DNA of 64,000 bases, from the NCBI RefSeq assembly GCF_025153475.1, contig NZ_JANZXA010000008.1, positions 124,001-188,000 of the forward strand. The letters are read 5' to 3'. Shown piece after piece: positions 44,180 to 53,584 of the stretch; within the stretch, counting starts at the first letter, position 1; every line of letters begins with the position of its first letter. This stretch comes from Novosphingobium mangrovisedimenti. GTDB taxonomy: Bacteria > Pseudomonadota > Alphaproteobacteria > Sphingomonadales > Sphingomonadaceae. The notes below the pieces were generated by a model. The model was not told the DNA's origin and ran no database searches. It saw nothing but the letters and a program-made list of their open reading frames with translations. A program made the position numbers and the translations under genes.

Positions 44180-45604
44180 TCAGCCGACCAGATCGATGAT
44201 GTCCTTGCCGAACAGGTCCTCGTCGGAGGGGAGCACCTTGTGTTCGGGCAGCGGCTTGGAGACCCAGGTCTCGTTGATGAGGTCGCGCCAGGTCACGTTG
44301 TTGTTGGTGGCGTTGCCGCCCCACGAGCCGCAGCCCAGCGAGAAGGTCTGGCGCATGCCGTTCCACAGATTGCCCGAGTTCGAGGCCGACTGCGGCTGGT
44401 TCACCATCACGCGGCTGGTCTTGGTGTGCATGGCCAGCTTCATGATGTTCTCGTCCGAGGTCGAGTAGATACCGCAGGAGTGGCCCTGGCCCTGATAGGC
44501 CTGGATCGCATTGGTCAGCTCGATCGCCTCGTCGAGGTCCTTGGCGCGGTAGAGCGCCATGGTGACGGTCATCTTCTCGCCCGAGAACGGATGCTCCTTG
44601 CCGGTCCCGACTTCGGGAACGATGAAGAAGTTGGTGTCCTTCGGAATCTCGAAGCCGGCATAGTCGGCGATGAACTGCGGCGACTGGGCAACGACCTTGG
44701 CGTTGATGTGCTCGCCATCTTCCCAGATCGCGTTCTGCAGTCTGGTCTTGTTCTCACCCTCGATGATGAAGCCACCCTTCTCCTGAAGCTTGGCCAGCAT
44801 CTTGTCGTAGATCGCATCGAGCAGGATCACGGCATTGTCCGACGAGCACGAGGCCGCGAAGTCGAGCGTCTTGGAGATCAGGATCTTCTCGGCCGCGTCG
44901 TCGAGGTCGGCCGTGTCGTCGACGGTGATGACGGCATTGCCCACGCCCACGCCCAGCGCCGGAGTGCCCGAGGAATAGGCCGCCTTCACCATCGGCGTGC
45001 CGCCGGTGGCCAGAACGCGGTCGCACTGCTTCATCACTTCGTTGGTCTTCTCGACCGAGGGCTGCTCGATCGGGATCACGAGGTCGGCCGGCGCGCCCAT
45101 CTTCACCAGCGCATCGCGCATCAGGTTGCAGATCTTGGCATTGACGAACTTGGCGCGCGGGTGCGGGCAGATGATGACCGAGTTGCGGCCCTTCACGGCG
45201 CTGATCGCCTTGATGACCGGGGTCGCCTCGGGGTTGGTCGAGGGCGACAGCGCGCCGATCACGCCCACCGGCTTGGCGATCTTGACGAGGTTGCGCTCGC
45301 GATCTTCCTCGATCACGCCCACCGACTTGTCGTGAATGATGTCCATCAGCGTGGCGCGGGTCTTGATCGAGATCTTCTTGAACTTGCCCTCGTAGTTGCC
45401 GAGCTGTGTTTCCTCGACGGTCTCGCGGGCGATCTCTTCATCCATGCCGGGCTTGCACACGGCATAGACCATGCCCTTGATCCAGGTGTCGACCTGCTCC
45501 TGGGTCGCATTCTCGATCTGCTGCTGCGCTGCCCGCGAACGCGCGATCAGTTCCGCGACTTCGGCAGCAACGGGGCTCTCAGCGGTAAGTTCAGCGGTGG
45601 CCAT
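44180..45604 (-). CDS. CoA-acylating aldehyde dehydrogenase
   Basis: A 474-residue aldehyde dehydrogenase of the acylating group (acetaldehyde, succinate semialdehyde or sulfoacetaldehyde dehydrogenases). The catalytic thiol is Cys253 in DFAASCSSDN; IGALSPSTNPEATP and VIICPHPRAKF are typical of the group, as is QPQSASNSGNLWNGM near the C-terminus. It lacks the fused alcohol dehydrogenase domain of AdhE. The best remembered match is the sulfoacetaldehyde dehydrogenase (SauS-like) subgroup, but no sulfonate genes are nearby. AAGGGAAGAAGG lies before the ATG. Confidence 0.88.
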   Translation of the reverse strand: MATAELTAESPVAAEVAELIARSRAAQQQIENATQEQVDTWIKGMVYAVCKPGMDEEIARETVEETQLGNYEGKFKKISIKTRATLMDIIHDKSVGVIEEDRERNLVKIAKPVGVIGALSPSTNPEATPVIKAISAVKGRNSVIICPHPRAKFVNAKICNLMRDALVKMGAPADLVIPIEQPSVEKTNEVMKQCDRVLATGGTPMVKAAYSSGTPALGVGVGNAVITVDDTADLDDAAEKILISKTLDFAASCSSDNAVILLDAIYDKMLAKLQEKGGFIIEGENKTRLQNAIWEDGEHINAKVVAQSPQFIADYAGFEIPKDTNFFIVPEVGTGKEHPFSGEKMTVTMALYRAKDLDEAIELTNAIQAYQGQGHSCGIYSTSDENIMKLAMHTKTSRVMVNQPQSASNSGNLWNGMRQTFSLGCGSWGGNATNNNVTWRDLINETWVSKPLPEHKVLPSDEDLFGKDIIDLVG

Positions 45605-46019
45605 GTCCTTCTTCCCTTGGCTTTCTGCGCGCCCCGGCTTGTCGGGCCGCCGCAGGTCACATGATTTCCGATCGCCCGACACCGATGCAGTGGACGATCC
45701 CATTCGTTGTGTCCCCTGCACTTTTGGAGACTTGATGGCAAGCAATTTAAGCGCGCGATTAAACTTAGTGCAGCGGCAATCAGATACCGAATTCCAGTTG
45801 AGACGCGGCCATTCGATTTGAATAACAATGCAAGGCAGGATTCCATAGAGGGTACTTGCTCTGTAACCCCGAAGAAGGCAGGAAGCATGCCGATATCGCG
45901 ATGGCGTAAGTGTTCCGATATGCTGCAAATGTTTCACCATGGCGAACATTGAGCTATTCGGAACGAAACTGATATTCGCCGTCGTACCGTAAGGCACTGT
46001 CAAAGGGAGACCATTGCAC
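45605..46019. other. Gene-free stretch between divergent genes, AT-rich in its middle
   Basis: This 415-base stretch holds no convincing gene on either strand. The part from about 45700 to 45990 is visibly richer in A and T than its surroundings, as expected of promoters for the acylating dehydrogenase (minus) and the flavin reductase (plus). A near-palindrome is annotated separately. No RNA gene or repeat was recognised. Confidence 0.6.
45746..45763. promoter_or_regulatory. Near-palindromic operator candidate
   Basis: TTTAAGCGCGCGATTAAA at 45746-45763 matches its own reverse complement at 16 of 18 positions. It lies about 140 bases upstream of the acylating dehydrogenase start, in the AT-rich divergent region. 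A dimeric regulator could bind it; no regulator gene is adjacent. Confidence 0.3.
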
Positions 46020-46511
46020 GTGAGTGAAACAACCATCGATCCGGCCGCTTTCCGCAAGGTGCTCGGAAGCTATCCCACCGGGGTCTGCGTGATCACCGCT
46101 CTCGACGGGGAAAAGCCGGCGGGCATGGTTGTCGGCACGTTCACGTCGGTTTCGCTCGATCCGCCGCTGGTCGGCTTCTTTCCCGACAAGTCTTCCACCT
46201 CCTGGCCGCAGATCGAGAAGACCGGGCATTTCTGCGTCAACGTGATGGGCAGCGACCAGCAGCAGGTGTGCCGCGCGGTTTCCGCCAAGGGAGACGAAAA
46301 GTTCGTCGGCGTGGAATACGTCGTTTCGGACCATAACCTGCCGATCATCGCCAATTCGATCGCCTGCATCGAATGCCGCCTCTATTCGGTCACCGAAGCG
46401 GGCGACCACTGGTTCGTGCTCGGCGAAGTTCTGCGCATGGAAACCGTGCGCGAAGACGATCCGATGCTGTTCCATCGCGGGCGCTACGGCGGCTTCGCCG
46501 AATGCATGTGA
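46020..46511 (+). CDS. Flavin reductase (FMN-binding, HpaC-like)
   Basis: A 163-residue protein of the flavin-reductase/FMN-binding family. Signatures are FRKVLGSYPTGVCVITA at the start, GMVVGTFTSVSLDPPLVGFFP, and WPQIEKTGHFCVNVM. Such enzymes reduce free flavin with NAD(P)H for two-component monooxygenases. The start is GTG 46020 or TTG 46014; GGGAG lies 11 or five bases upstream respectively. It could supply the luciferase-like oxidoreductase encoded 13 kb downstream, which is inference. Confidence 0.9.
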   Translation: MSETTIDPAAFRKVLGSYPTGVCVITALDGEKPAGMVVGTFTSVSLDPPLVGFFPDKSSTSWPQIEKTGHFCVNVMGSDQQQVCRAVSAKGDEKFVGVEYVVSDHNLPIIANSIACIECRLYSVTEAGDHWFVLGEVLRMETVREDDPMLFHRGRYGGFAECM

Positions 46512-46604
46512 CCGCATGATCGCCGAGGCGGCTTGACTTCCCCTCGGTGGATGCTGTTCAGGTGTTCAACAGCTGACGCATTCACTTCGGGAGAGAGCTT
46601 CCAC

Positions 46605-47372
46605 ATGACACGTTCCCTCAACGGCCGCGTAGCGGTTATCACCGGTGCCGGTTCGGGCATGGGCCGCTCGATGGCCCTGCGCCTTGCCGAAGACGACGCC
46701 AGGATTGCCATCTGGGACATCAACGGCGCGGGCGCAGAGGAAACCGCGCAAATGGTGCGCGATGCCGGCGGCACGGCCATCGCCATCGAAGCCGACTGCT
46801 CCGACAAGACCGCCATCAAGGCTGCCGCCGACCGGACCCGCGCCGAACTCGGCAAGATCGCCATCCTCGTCAACAACGCCGGGATCGCGCCGTTCACGCC
46901 GTTCCTGGACATCACCGAGGAACTGCTGGAGCGCGTTCTGCGGGTCAACCTGATGGGGCCGTTCTTCGTCACCCAGGAATGCGTGCCCGACATGATCGAG
47001 GCCAAGTGGGGTCGGATCATCAACATCACGTCGTCCTCGGTCCAGTCCGGTTCGGCCCTGCAGACGCACTACACAAGCTCCAAGGGCGGCATGCTGGGCT
47101 TCACCAAGTGTCTCGCCATGGCTCTGGGCGAACATGGCATCACGGCCAACATGATCCCGCCCGGATCGATCGACACCCCGATGCTGCGCAGCGCCGAGAT
47201 CATGCAGCAGCCCGGCGCGATCGAGGCCTATGGCAAGGCGCTTCCGGTCGGCCGCATCGGCACCGGCGAGGACATCGCCGCCGCAGCCGCCTTCCTCGCC
47301 TCGGAAGAAGCCGGCTACATGACCGGCCAGACCATCAGCGTGAACGGCGGCCGCTACATGGGTTCTGCCTGA
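46605..47372 (+). CDS. SDR-family oxidoreductase
   Basis: A 255-residue classical short-chain dehydrogenase. TGAGSGMG binds the cofactor, IWDINGAG suggests NAD preference through the Asp, ILVNNAGIA follows, and the catalytic segment is SSVQSGSALQTHYTSSKGG with Ser, Tyr and Lys. The C-terminal GYMTGQTISVNGGRYMGSA is typical. ATG at 46605 is chosen since GGAGAG lies upstream and the N-terminus then matches the family. The substrate is unknown. Confidence 0.9.
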   Translation: MTRSLNGRVAVITGAGSGMGRSMALRLAEDDARIAIWDINGAGAEETAQMVRDAGGTAIAIEADCSDKTAIKAAADRTRAELGKIAILVNNAGIAPFTPFLDITEELLERVLRVNLMGPFFVTQECVPDMIEAKWGRIINITSSSVQSGSALQTHYTSSKGGMLGFTKCLAMALGEHGITANMIPPGSIDTPMLRSAEIMQQPGAIEAYGKALPVGRIGTGEDIAAAAAFLASEEAGYMTGQTISVNGGRYMGSA

Positions 47373-47434
47373 CACCAGCCAAATCGATACGCCGCCCTTG
47401 CAGCATGCGTGGGCGGCGCTACCAAGGGGCGGTT

Positions 47435-48223
47435 ATGACCGCCCCTTTTCGTATCCGGCTCGATAGTGCCACCCTCGTCGGCGAACGGCGCGAGGGGACA
47501 GGCCTGCCGCTGGTCCTGACGCATGGTTTCGGCGGTTCCCGGCACGACTGGCAGCCCGTCATCACCGCGCTTCCCGAGAACCTGCCGCTCATCACCTATG
47601 ACCAGCGCGGCTTTGGCGATTCCACTGGCGAGCCGGGCGTCGCGTTTTCGCACGGCGAGGATCTTCTCGCATTGCTCGATCGCCTCGGGATCGCGCAGGT
47701 CGATCTTTGCGGCATGTCGCAGGGCGGCGCCCTGGCGCTCAATTTCGCCCTCACCCATCCCGAGCGCATCCGCAAGCTGGTGCTTGTAAGCCCCGGCATG
47801 GTCGGCTGGTCATGGTCTGAAGAATGGATCGCGCACTGGAAGCAGGTCGGCCGCGCCGCTCGTGCGGGGGACATGGACACCGCCCGCGAAATCTGGTGGC
47901 AGCACCCCTTCTTCGCATCGACCCGCGAGAGCGAGGCCGCCCCGCTCCTTCGCGCCTCGATCGAAGCCTTTCATGGCCAGCAATGGGTTCAGGACGACCA
48001 ACGCCGCGAACTGCCCGATGTCGACCGCCTGACCCACCTTGCCACGCCCACGCTGCTGCTCACCGGCGGGCTCGACGTGGCCGACTTCCGCCTGATCGCG
48101 GAACTGATCGAAGGCGCCGGACAGAACGTGGCCCGCATCGACCATGCCGATGCGGGCCATATGCTCATTCTCGAAATCCCCGGCACGATCGCCGGGGAAA
48201 TCGCCTCTTTCCTCAGTACTTGA
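47435..48223 (+). CDS. Alpha/beta hydrolase
   Basis: A 262-residue alpha/beta hydrolase. HGFGGSRHDW carries the oxyanion hole, GMSQGG holds the nucleophilic Ser, and a late His in DADAGHMLILE completes the triad; the acid is probably the Asp in GGLDVADF. It is similar to 3-oxoadipate enol-lactonase/epoxide-hydrolase-like families, but the substrate cannot be fixed. AAGGGG lies before the ATG. It converges on the TonB receptor gene and overlaps it by 11 bases. Confidence 0.88.
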   Translation: MTAPFRIRLDSATLVGERREGTGLPLVLTHGFGGSRHDWQPVITALPENLPLITYDQRGFGDSTGEPGVAFSHGEDLLALLDRLGIAQVDLCGMSQGGALALNFALTHPERIRKLVLVSPGMVGWSWSEEWIAHWKQVGRAARAGDMDTAREIWWQHPFFASTRESEAAPLLRASIEAFHGQQWVQDDQRRELPDVDRLTHLATPTLLLTGGLDVADFRLIAELIEGAGQNVARIDHADAGHMLILEIPGTIAGEIASFLST

Positions 48224-50564
48224 AGCTCAGCTCCAGCCCGTAGGTACGCGGCTCGCCCACGGCCGCGGCATTGTGGCCAAGCGCGGCGGCGAGCGTCATG
48301 CCGCCCACGAAATAGGCCTTGTCGGTCAGGTTCTTGGCGAACAGGGCCGCCGAGAAGTTCGAACCGGCAATGTCGGTCCAGTCGAGGCGCGCATGGACGA
48401 GCGCATAGCCCGGCAGGCGCGTACCCGGCGCGATAGAAGCCGCCGCGTTCGAGAAGTACTGCGCCGACTGGCCGTAGACCTCGCCGCGCAGCGACACGTC
48501 GCCCATGTTCTCGCCCACCGGCACCGTCACCTGCGCATAGGCGGTTCCCGAGAACTTCGGTGTGTCGCCCACAGGCCCGTAGGAATAGGGCGTGCCGAAC
48601 AGCTCGATGTTGCCATCGGTGAACTTGGCATTGGTGTAGGCCATCGAGCCACCCACTTCGAGCCACTGGGCAGGCCGCACATTGCCCTGCGCCTCGAAGC
48701 CCCAGATGCGGCTCGACGGCACATTGGCGGTCACCGCGATCGAGGCGAGGCCGCCCGGACCATCGGGATCGGGGAACTCGACGCGCTGGACGTCCTGGAT
48801 CCACTGCACGAACACGGCACCGGCGAAATTGGCCGGACGCCCGAAGACATCGCCCGAATACTTCACGCCGCCTTCGATGTCCTGCGTATGCTCGGAATCG
48901 AACAGGTTACCGCCGCCCGTCGCCGTGGCACTGACCGGCGGCGCCGCGCCGTTGAAGCCGCCGGAGCGGAAGCTGCCGCGCGTCTTGAGATAGGCAAACC
49001 AGTCGGGCGTGACCTTGTATTCAAGACCGACTTCCCACGACGGATCGGAGAAGGTCTTTTTTTGATCGGGCGCGCCGAACGTGTAGGTCGCCAGCGGAAG
49101 CTGCTCGATCGACACGCGCTCCCAGGTGTAGCGCAGGCCGCCGGTCAGCTTGAGATCGGGCATGACCTCGTAGGACAGTTGGCCATAGAGCGCGTCCGTC
49201 TTGTTGCGGATACGGAAGTTGTTGGTGACATAGCTCGGCGCGAGCACCGGCGAGACGTCGAAATAGGTCTGCGGCCAGAGCGTGTCGCTGCGCTGGCGCT
49301 GCATGTAGTAGCCGACGATATATTCCAGCTTGCCGTCCAGCGCGTCGCCGAGAACCTGCAGTTCCTCGGAAACCGAGCGAACCTTGAGCTGGTTGCCGTA
49401 CTGGTCGGCCTCGGCATTGGCGGTGAGGATGGTGACGAAGGGCGCGCCAAGCTGCGGCTGTTCGGAACGCGTCTTCGAGTTCGAATAGCCGAAGATGTTG
49501 CGCAGCGTCGCCCCCCCGCCAAGGTCGACCTCGGTCGTGTTGGTCACGAACCAGTCCTTGCCGTGATGGCTCGCCCCGCCCGGATGGCGGGTCTTGTAAG
49601 GCCCGATGCGGCGCTGTTCGTTGACGTAGTCGATCAGGCCCGGCGCATAGGCATCCGGATGCGCGGCCAGATAGGCATCCCACAGGCCGTCCACGCCGAA
49701 GGCTGCATCGAGCCCCGGACCGAACAGCAGGCCGGCGCTGCAGGTGAGCGCGAAGCCGTTGTTGGTGTCACCGCAGGAATAGACGCTGTAGGTGTAGGAT
49801 GCGCCCGTGTTGGTACCACCGGTCTTGGTGTACTGCGCCATGGTAGTGTTGGTGATGCCGTCGGCAGGCTTGATCGTCAGCGTCACGCGGCCACTGTCGC
49901 GCTTGATGTTGCCCAACCGCTCGTTGTTCAGCAGGTTGCGGATATAGCCGTCCTTGCGCACCGTATCGAAGGCGGCGCGCAGCATCACGGTATCGTCCAC
50001 CAGCGGCACGTTCAGCATGCCCTCGACTTCGTGCATGGCATAGTTGCCGACGCGGCCGCGCAAGGTGGCCTTGAGGTCGTTGACCGGCTTGGCCGAATTG
50101 TAGAGCACCGCGCCGCCTGTGGCGTTGCGACCGAACAGCGTGCCCTGCGGTCCCTTCAGGACCTGCACGTTTTCAAGATCGTAGAACGAGGATGCGCCGT
50201 TGATCGTCAGCGGCACTTCGTTGAGATAAGCGATCACCGCCGAAGGCGAGCCGGAGAAGGTATCCGCCGTCTGCCCGCGGATCGAGTAGGTTAGCGAGTT
50301 GTTGCCCTGCGTCTGGCGGATCGTCAGGCCCGGCGCGACCGTTTGCAGGTCGGAATCGGTGTGTACGCCGCGCTGGATCAGGTCGTCGTTGCTAAGAGCT
50401 GTGATCGCGGACGGAACCGTCGAAAGCGTTTCGTCGCGGCGGCGGGCAGTGACGATGATTTCGCCGCTGGACACGCCCTCCCTGCTTGCTTCCTGCGCAT
50501 GGGCGATGCCCACGCCCGACAGGCACGTACCTGCCGCGAGCACTGATACGATCAGTTTCCTCAT
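48213..50564 (-). CDS. TonB-dependent outer-membrane receptor
   Basis: A 783-residue TonB-dependent receptor. The signal peptide ends AHAQ. The TonB box EIIVTARRRDETL is followed by the plug (VPSAITALSNDDL, LQTVAPGLTIRQT, VQVLKGPQGTLFGRNATGG) and a beta barrel ending LELSFKY with terminal aromatic. Receptors of this size and type in sphingomonads often import hydrophobic organic compounds rather than siderophores. It is the last gene of a minus-strand run with SDR, P450 and ferredoxin genes, suggesting uptake of the same substrate. AGGAGGG lies before the ATG. Confidence 0.95.
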   Translation of the reverse strand: MRKLIVSVLAAGTCLSGVGIAHAQEASREGVSSGEIIVTARRRDETLSTVPSAITALSNDDLIQRGVHTDSDLQTVAPGLTIRQTQGNNSLTYSIRGQTADTFSGSPSAVIAYLNEVPLTINGASSFYDLENVQVLKGPQGTLFGRNATGGAVLYNSAKPVNDLKATLRGRVGNYAMHEVEGMLNVPLVDDTVMLRAAFDTVRKDGYIRNLLNNERLGNIKRDSGRVTLTIKPADGITNTTMAQYTKTGGTNTGASYTYSVYSCGDTNNGFALTCSAGLLFGPGLDAAFGVDGLWDAYLAAHPDAYAPGLIDYVNEQRRIGPYKTRHPGGASHHGKDWFVTNTTEVDLGGGATLRNIFGYSNSKTRSEQPQLGAPFVTILTANAEADQYGNQLKVRSVSEELQVLGDALDGKLEYIVGYYMQRQRSDTLWPQTYFDVSPVLAPSYVTNNFRIRNKTDALYGQLSYEVMPDLKLTGGLRYTWERVSIEQLPLATYTFGAPDQKKTFSDPSWEVGLEYKVTPDWFAYLKTRGSFRSGGFNGAAPPVSATATGGGNLFDSEHTQDIEGGVKYSGDVFGRPANFAGAVFVQWIQDVQRVEFPDPDGPGGLASIAVTANVPSSRIWGFEAQGNVRPAQWLEVGGSMAYTNAKFTDGNIELFGTPYSYGPVGDTPKFSGTAYAQVTVPVGENMGDVSLRGEVYGQSAQYFSNAAASIAPGTRLPGYALVHARLDWTDIAGSNFSAALFAKNLTDKAYFVGGMTLAAALGHNAAAVGEPRTYGLELSFKY

Positions 50565-50648
50565 GGTCTTCCCTCCTGTTTCGGCGTGTTCTTGCGACGC
50601 GCCTTCATTGGTCTTGCAACCGGCCCCGTGATCCGGGGTCTGGAATTT

Positions 50649-51494
50649 CTACGGTGCCGCCATCGCCGCCGCGCGCGCATCCATGATGTCGCGCAGATGG
50701 TTCACCGGATCGCCGACCGTCACGCCGCCCTCGACCGGGAGCACCGCGCCGGTCATGTGGCGGGACTTGTCGCTGGCCAGGAACAGCGCGACATTGGCGA
50801 CGTCCTCAGGCTCGCCGCGCCGCTTGATGAGCTGGTTCGACAGGTAGACGGCGTTCACGCCCTCCTCGATCCGTGCTGCCAGGCCGCTGTCGGCGCCCTT
50901 CTCCCTGAACGAGGAGAGATCGGTGCGGACATGGCCGGGAACGATGCAGTTCACGCGAATGCCGTACTGCGCCAGATCGATGGCCGAAGACTTGCTGAAC
51001 TGGATCAGCGCCGCCTTGGAAGCACGGTAGGTCATCATCGCCATGCCCGCGAGCATGCCCGCGATCGAGGAGTTGTTGAGGATGACCCCGCCCTTCCCGC
51101 TCGCCTTCATCACCCGCGCGGCATTGCGCGTGCCAAGCATGGGGCCCAGCACGTTGACCCGCATGACGCGATCGAAATCGTCGAGCTTGTCGTCGAGGAA
51201 GCTGGGGTAGGCGCCGCAGGACATGCCCGCGTTGTTGAACAGCACGTCGAGCCCGTCGAAATGCTCCACCGCCAGATCGACGACGGCCTGCATGTCCGCT
51301 TCGCTGCCGACGTCGGTGTGCTTGTACACCGCTGCATCGCCAAGGCTGGCGGCCAGCGCTCCGCCGGCTTCATCCTGAATGTCGGCGATGACCACTTTCG
51401 CACCCTCGGCCGCGAAGAGTTCCACCGTTGCCTTGCCGATGCCGCTGGCGCCGCCGGTGATGATGGCGACCTTGCCGACCAGTTCCTGTGCCAC
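50649..51494 (-). CDS. SDR-family oxidoreductase
   Basis: A 281-residue short-chain dehydrogenase. TGGASGIG is the cofactor loop, VIADIQDEAGG indicates NAD preference, LFNNAGMSCGAYP and the catalytic NNSSIAGMLAGMAMMTYRASKAA carry Ser, Tyr and Lys. The GTG start has GAGGGGGAAG upstream. It lies 22 bases after the P450 gene, so they are cotranscribed; oxidation of the alcohol made by the P450 is a reasonable role. Confidence 0.9.
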   Translation of the reverse strand: MAQELVGKVAIITGGASGIGKATVELFAAEGAKVVIADIQDEAGGALAASLGDAAVYKHTDVGSEADMQAVVDLAVEHFDGLDVLFNNAGMSCGAYPSFLDDKLDDFDRVMRVNVLGPMLGTRNAARVMKASGKGGVILNNSSIAGMLAGMAMMTYRASKAALIQFSKSSAIDLAQYGIRVNCIVPGHVRTDLSSFREKGADSGLAARIEEGVNAVYLSNQLIKRRGEPEDVANVALFLASDKSRHMTGAVLPVEGGVTVGDPVNHLRDIMDARAAAMAAP

Positions 51495-51516
51495 GTCTGC
51501 TTCCCCCTCGCCCGGC

Positions 51517-52842
51517 TCAGCGCGTTTCGAAAGTGATCGGCAGCGATTCGATAGTCCGCGTGGCCACCGTCGGGGTGTAGGTGATCTCGCTTTCCGGGAT
51601 CGCCAGCTTGATGTTCTTCATCTGCTTCACGATCTCGCGCGCGGCGACCTTCACTTCCATGCGGGCGAGCGCAAGGCCGATGCAGCGGTGCGGACCGCCG
51701 CCGAACGCGACGTGACGACCGAGATTCTTGCGCTCGATGTCGAACTTGCGTGGTTCCGGGAACACGGTCTCGTCATCGTTGCCCGAGCCATAGACCAGCA
51801 ACATATGCGCATGGGCCGGGATCGTCGTGCCGTTCACTGTCACTTCGCGCGTGGTCATGCGCGAAAGCGCGCGCACCGGCGGTTCGTTGCGCAGATGCTC
51901 CTCGATGAAGCGGTTGAGCTGGCGATCATCGTCGACCACGCTTTCGAGCAGCTCTGCCATTCCCGGCTTGGTGGTGAGGACATAGAACAGGTTGCCGATC
52001 GCGGTCGCGGTCGTATCGTTGCCGGCAATCAGCACCGCACGGCACAGCGAGACGGCTTCCTCGAACGTCAGCTTCTCCTTGGTTCCATCCTCGTTGGTCA
52101 CTTCCGCGTGGACGAGGTCGGAAATCATGTCCTCGGTCGGATGGGCTTCCTTTTCCTTCATCTTGGCGATGAGGTAGTTCTGAAGCTCGGCGATCTGTGC
52201 CGCGTTTTCCAGCATGGTCTCACGGCTCTGCATCGCGCCAATCTGTGCGGTCACCGCGACCGACCAGCGGGAGATCTTGTCCTCCATGCCGTGATCGAGA
52301 CCGAGCTGCTCGACGATCACGCGAATGGTGACGGGAATCGCGATGTCGCGAACCGCGTCGCACGTGTCCCCGCCCTTCGCGATGGCATCCGCGATGACTT
52401 CATGCACCACGGCGGTGATGCGCGGCTCCAGCTCCTTCACGCGGTGCGCGGTGAAGGCGTTTTCCATCAGCTTGCGGATGCGCGTGTGATAGGGCGGGTC
52501 CGACATGATCGCGTCGGGGAAGTAGCCGCCGCCATGCTCGCGCAGATAGGCCTCGAACTCCTCGCGCATGCCGCGCGCCTGCTGTTCGGAATAGCCGTGC
52601 TTGACCGAGAAGGTGACCGGGTCCGACTGGATGGCGGAGATGTCTTCGTGCCGGGTCACCAGCCACGAGCCCAGCTTCTCGTCGAAGTGGATCGGATCAC
52701 CATGGCGCATGGCGCGGTAGAAATCGCGCGGACGGGCCTGGATTTCCCGGTCGGTAAGCGTCCCTTCCTTGAGCAGCCGCGCCTCCTCGGGAGTCAGCTC
52801 AAGCCGTTCGGAAATACGATCCTCGGAGGTCTGCGTAGCCAT
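51517..52842 (-). CDS. Cytochrome P450 (bacterial class I)
   Basis: A 441-residue soluble P450. The I-helix motif AGNDTT spans 273-278, the ExxR pair is Glu315/Arg318, and the haem loop FGGGPHRCIG spans 380-389 with ligand Cys387. The N-terminus has no membrane anchor, so it needs a ferredoxin; a fitting 2Fe-2S ferredoxin gene lies 167 bases upstream. No ferredoxin reductase is in the window. The CYP family cannot be assigned by eye. Confidence 0.96.
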   Translation of the reverse strand: MATQTSEDRISERLELTPEEARLLKEGTLTDREIQARPRDFYRAMRHGDPIHFDEKLGSWLVTRHEDISAIQSDPVTFSVKHGYSEQQARGMREEFEAYLREHGGGYFPDAIMSDPPYHTRIRKLMENAFTAHRVKELEPRITAVVHEVIADAIAKGGDTCDAVRDIAIPVTIRVIVEQLGLDHGMEDKISRWSVAVTAQIGAMQSRETMLENAAQIAELQNYLIAKMKEKEAHPTEDMISDLVHAEVTNEDGTKEKLTFEEAVSLCRAVLIAGNDTTATAIGNLFYVLTTKPGMAELLESVVDDDRQLNRFIEEHLRNEPPVRALSRMTTREVTVNGTTIPAHAHMLLVYGSGNDDETVFPEPRKFDIERKNLGRHVAFGGGPHRCIGLALARMEVKVAAREIVKQMKNIKLAIPESEITYTPTVATRTIESLPITFETR

Positions 52843-53009
52843 GGTGCCGTCCTGTCATCCTGCTCTGGCGTTGCGCACCGTTCATGCGGCCGACGCAACA
52901 TCGAATATCCTGCCCCCTTCTATGGACGCCGCACCGGCACGGGGCCATGCCCGCCTTCGAAGCCGCGCTTGCCCCCATCTGCAAAGGTGCGTGAAAGCCG
53001 CAGGGCCGA

Positions 53010-53345
53010 TTAGCAGGATGAAGCGGGCGCCACCGTGACTTCGATCCCGTCCAGTTCGGGCGACATCTTGATCTGGCAGCCGAGACGCGAATTGTCCTTC
53101 ATGACGTCGGCAACCATGTCGAGCATCGCGAACTCGATGTCGTCCGGCTCGCCCACTTTCTCGAACCAGTCCTGGGCGACATAGACATGGCACGTCGCGC
53201 AGGCGCAGCCGCCACCGCAATCGCCCATGATTCCCTCGACGCCGTGCTGCTTGCCCAGCTCCATCAGGCTGACGCCCTCCTCGACATCATCGAAGGTTCG
53301 CGTCACGCCGTTCACGTCGGTCATGGTGACTTTCAGGTTGCCCAT
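53010..53345 (-). CDS. 2Fe-2S ferredoxin, adrenodoxin type
   Basis: A 111-residue vertebrate-type 2Fe-2S ferredoxin. Cluster ligands are Cys43, Cys49, Cys52 (C-x5-C-x2-C) and Cys90; an extra Cys47 lies within the first loop. Acidic residues around EPDDIEF would contact redox partners. It most likely passes electrons to the P450 encoded next. GAGGAAA lies upstream of the ATG at 53345. It is divergent from the amidohydrolase operon. Confidence 0.95.
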   Translation of the reverse strand: MGNLKVTMTDVNGVTRTFDDVEEGVSLMELGKQHGVEGIMGDCGGGCACATCHVYVAQDWFEKVGEPDDIEFAMLDMVADVMKDNSRLGCQIKMSPELDGIEVTVAPASSC

Positions 53346-53557
53346 TGCTTGCGATTTCCTCTCGATATTGCGGCACCGGCATTTCGCTGCGGCGAATGCG
53401 GTTTCGCCATTCCCCATGCCTTAGGGCAAGGTGCTTTGCAAAGAGCCTCCCACGTGGCGGAACTTGACTGGCGGGGAACCGCAAGGGCGCACGCGCCGTC
53501 AGGGGAAACCGGTTCTGCACGGCCAGTCATTTGCCGCGACAGCCCCTCAAACTAACT

Positions 53558-53584
53558 TGCCGTTCCTGAAATCGGCAATTGCCG
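53558..53584. promoter_or_regulatory. Palindromic operator candidate between the two catabolic arms
   Basis: CGGCAATTGCCG at 53573-53584 is a perfect 12-bp palindrome, and TTGCCG at 53558-53563 repeats its half-site. It lies 35-60 bases before the amidohydrolase start in the 273-base divergent region. It may bind the regulator of the cluster; no regulator gene is adjacent. Confidence 0.4.

Noticed and set aside
53475..53500. A second EcfG-like promoter, GGAAC-N17-CGTC, before the amidohydrolase
   Set aside because: The -10 element has CGTC in place of CGTT and the distance to the start is over 110 bases, so a chance match is likely.
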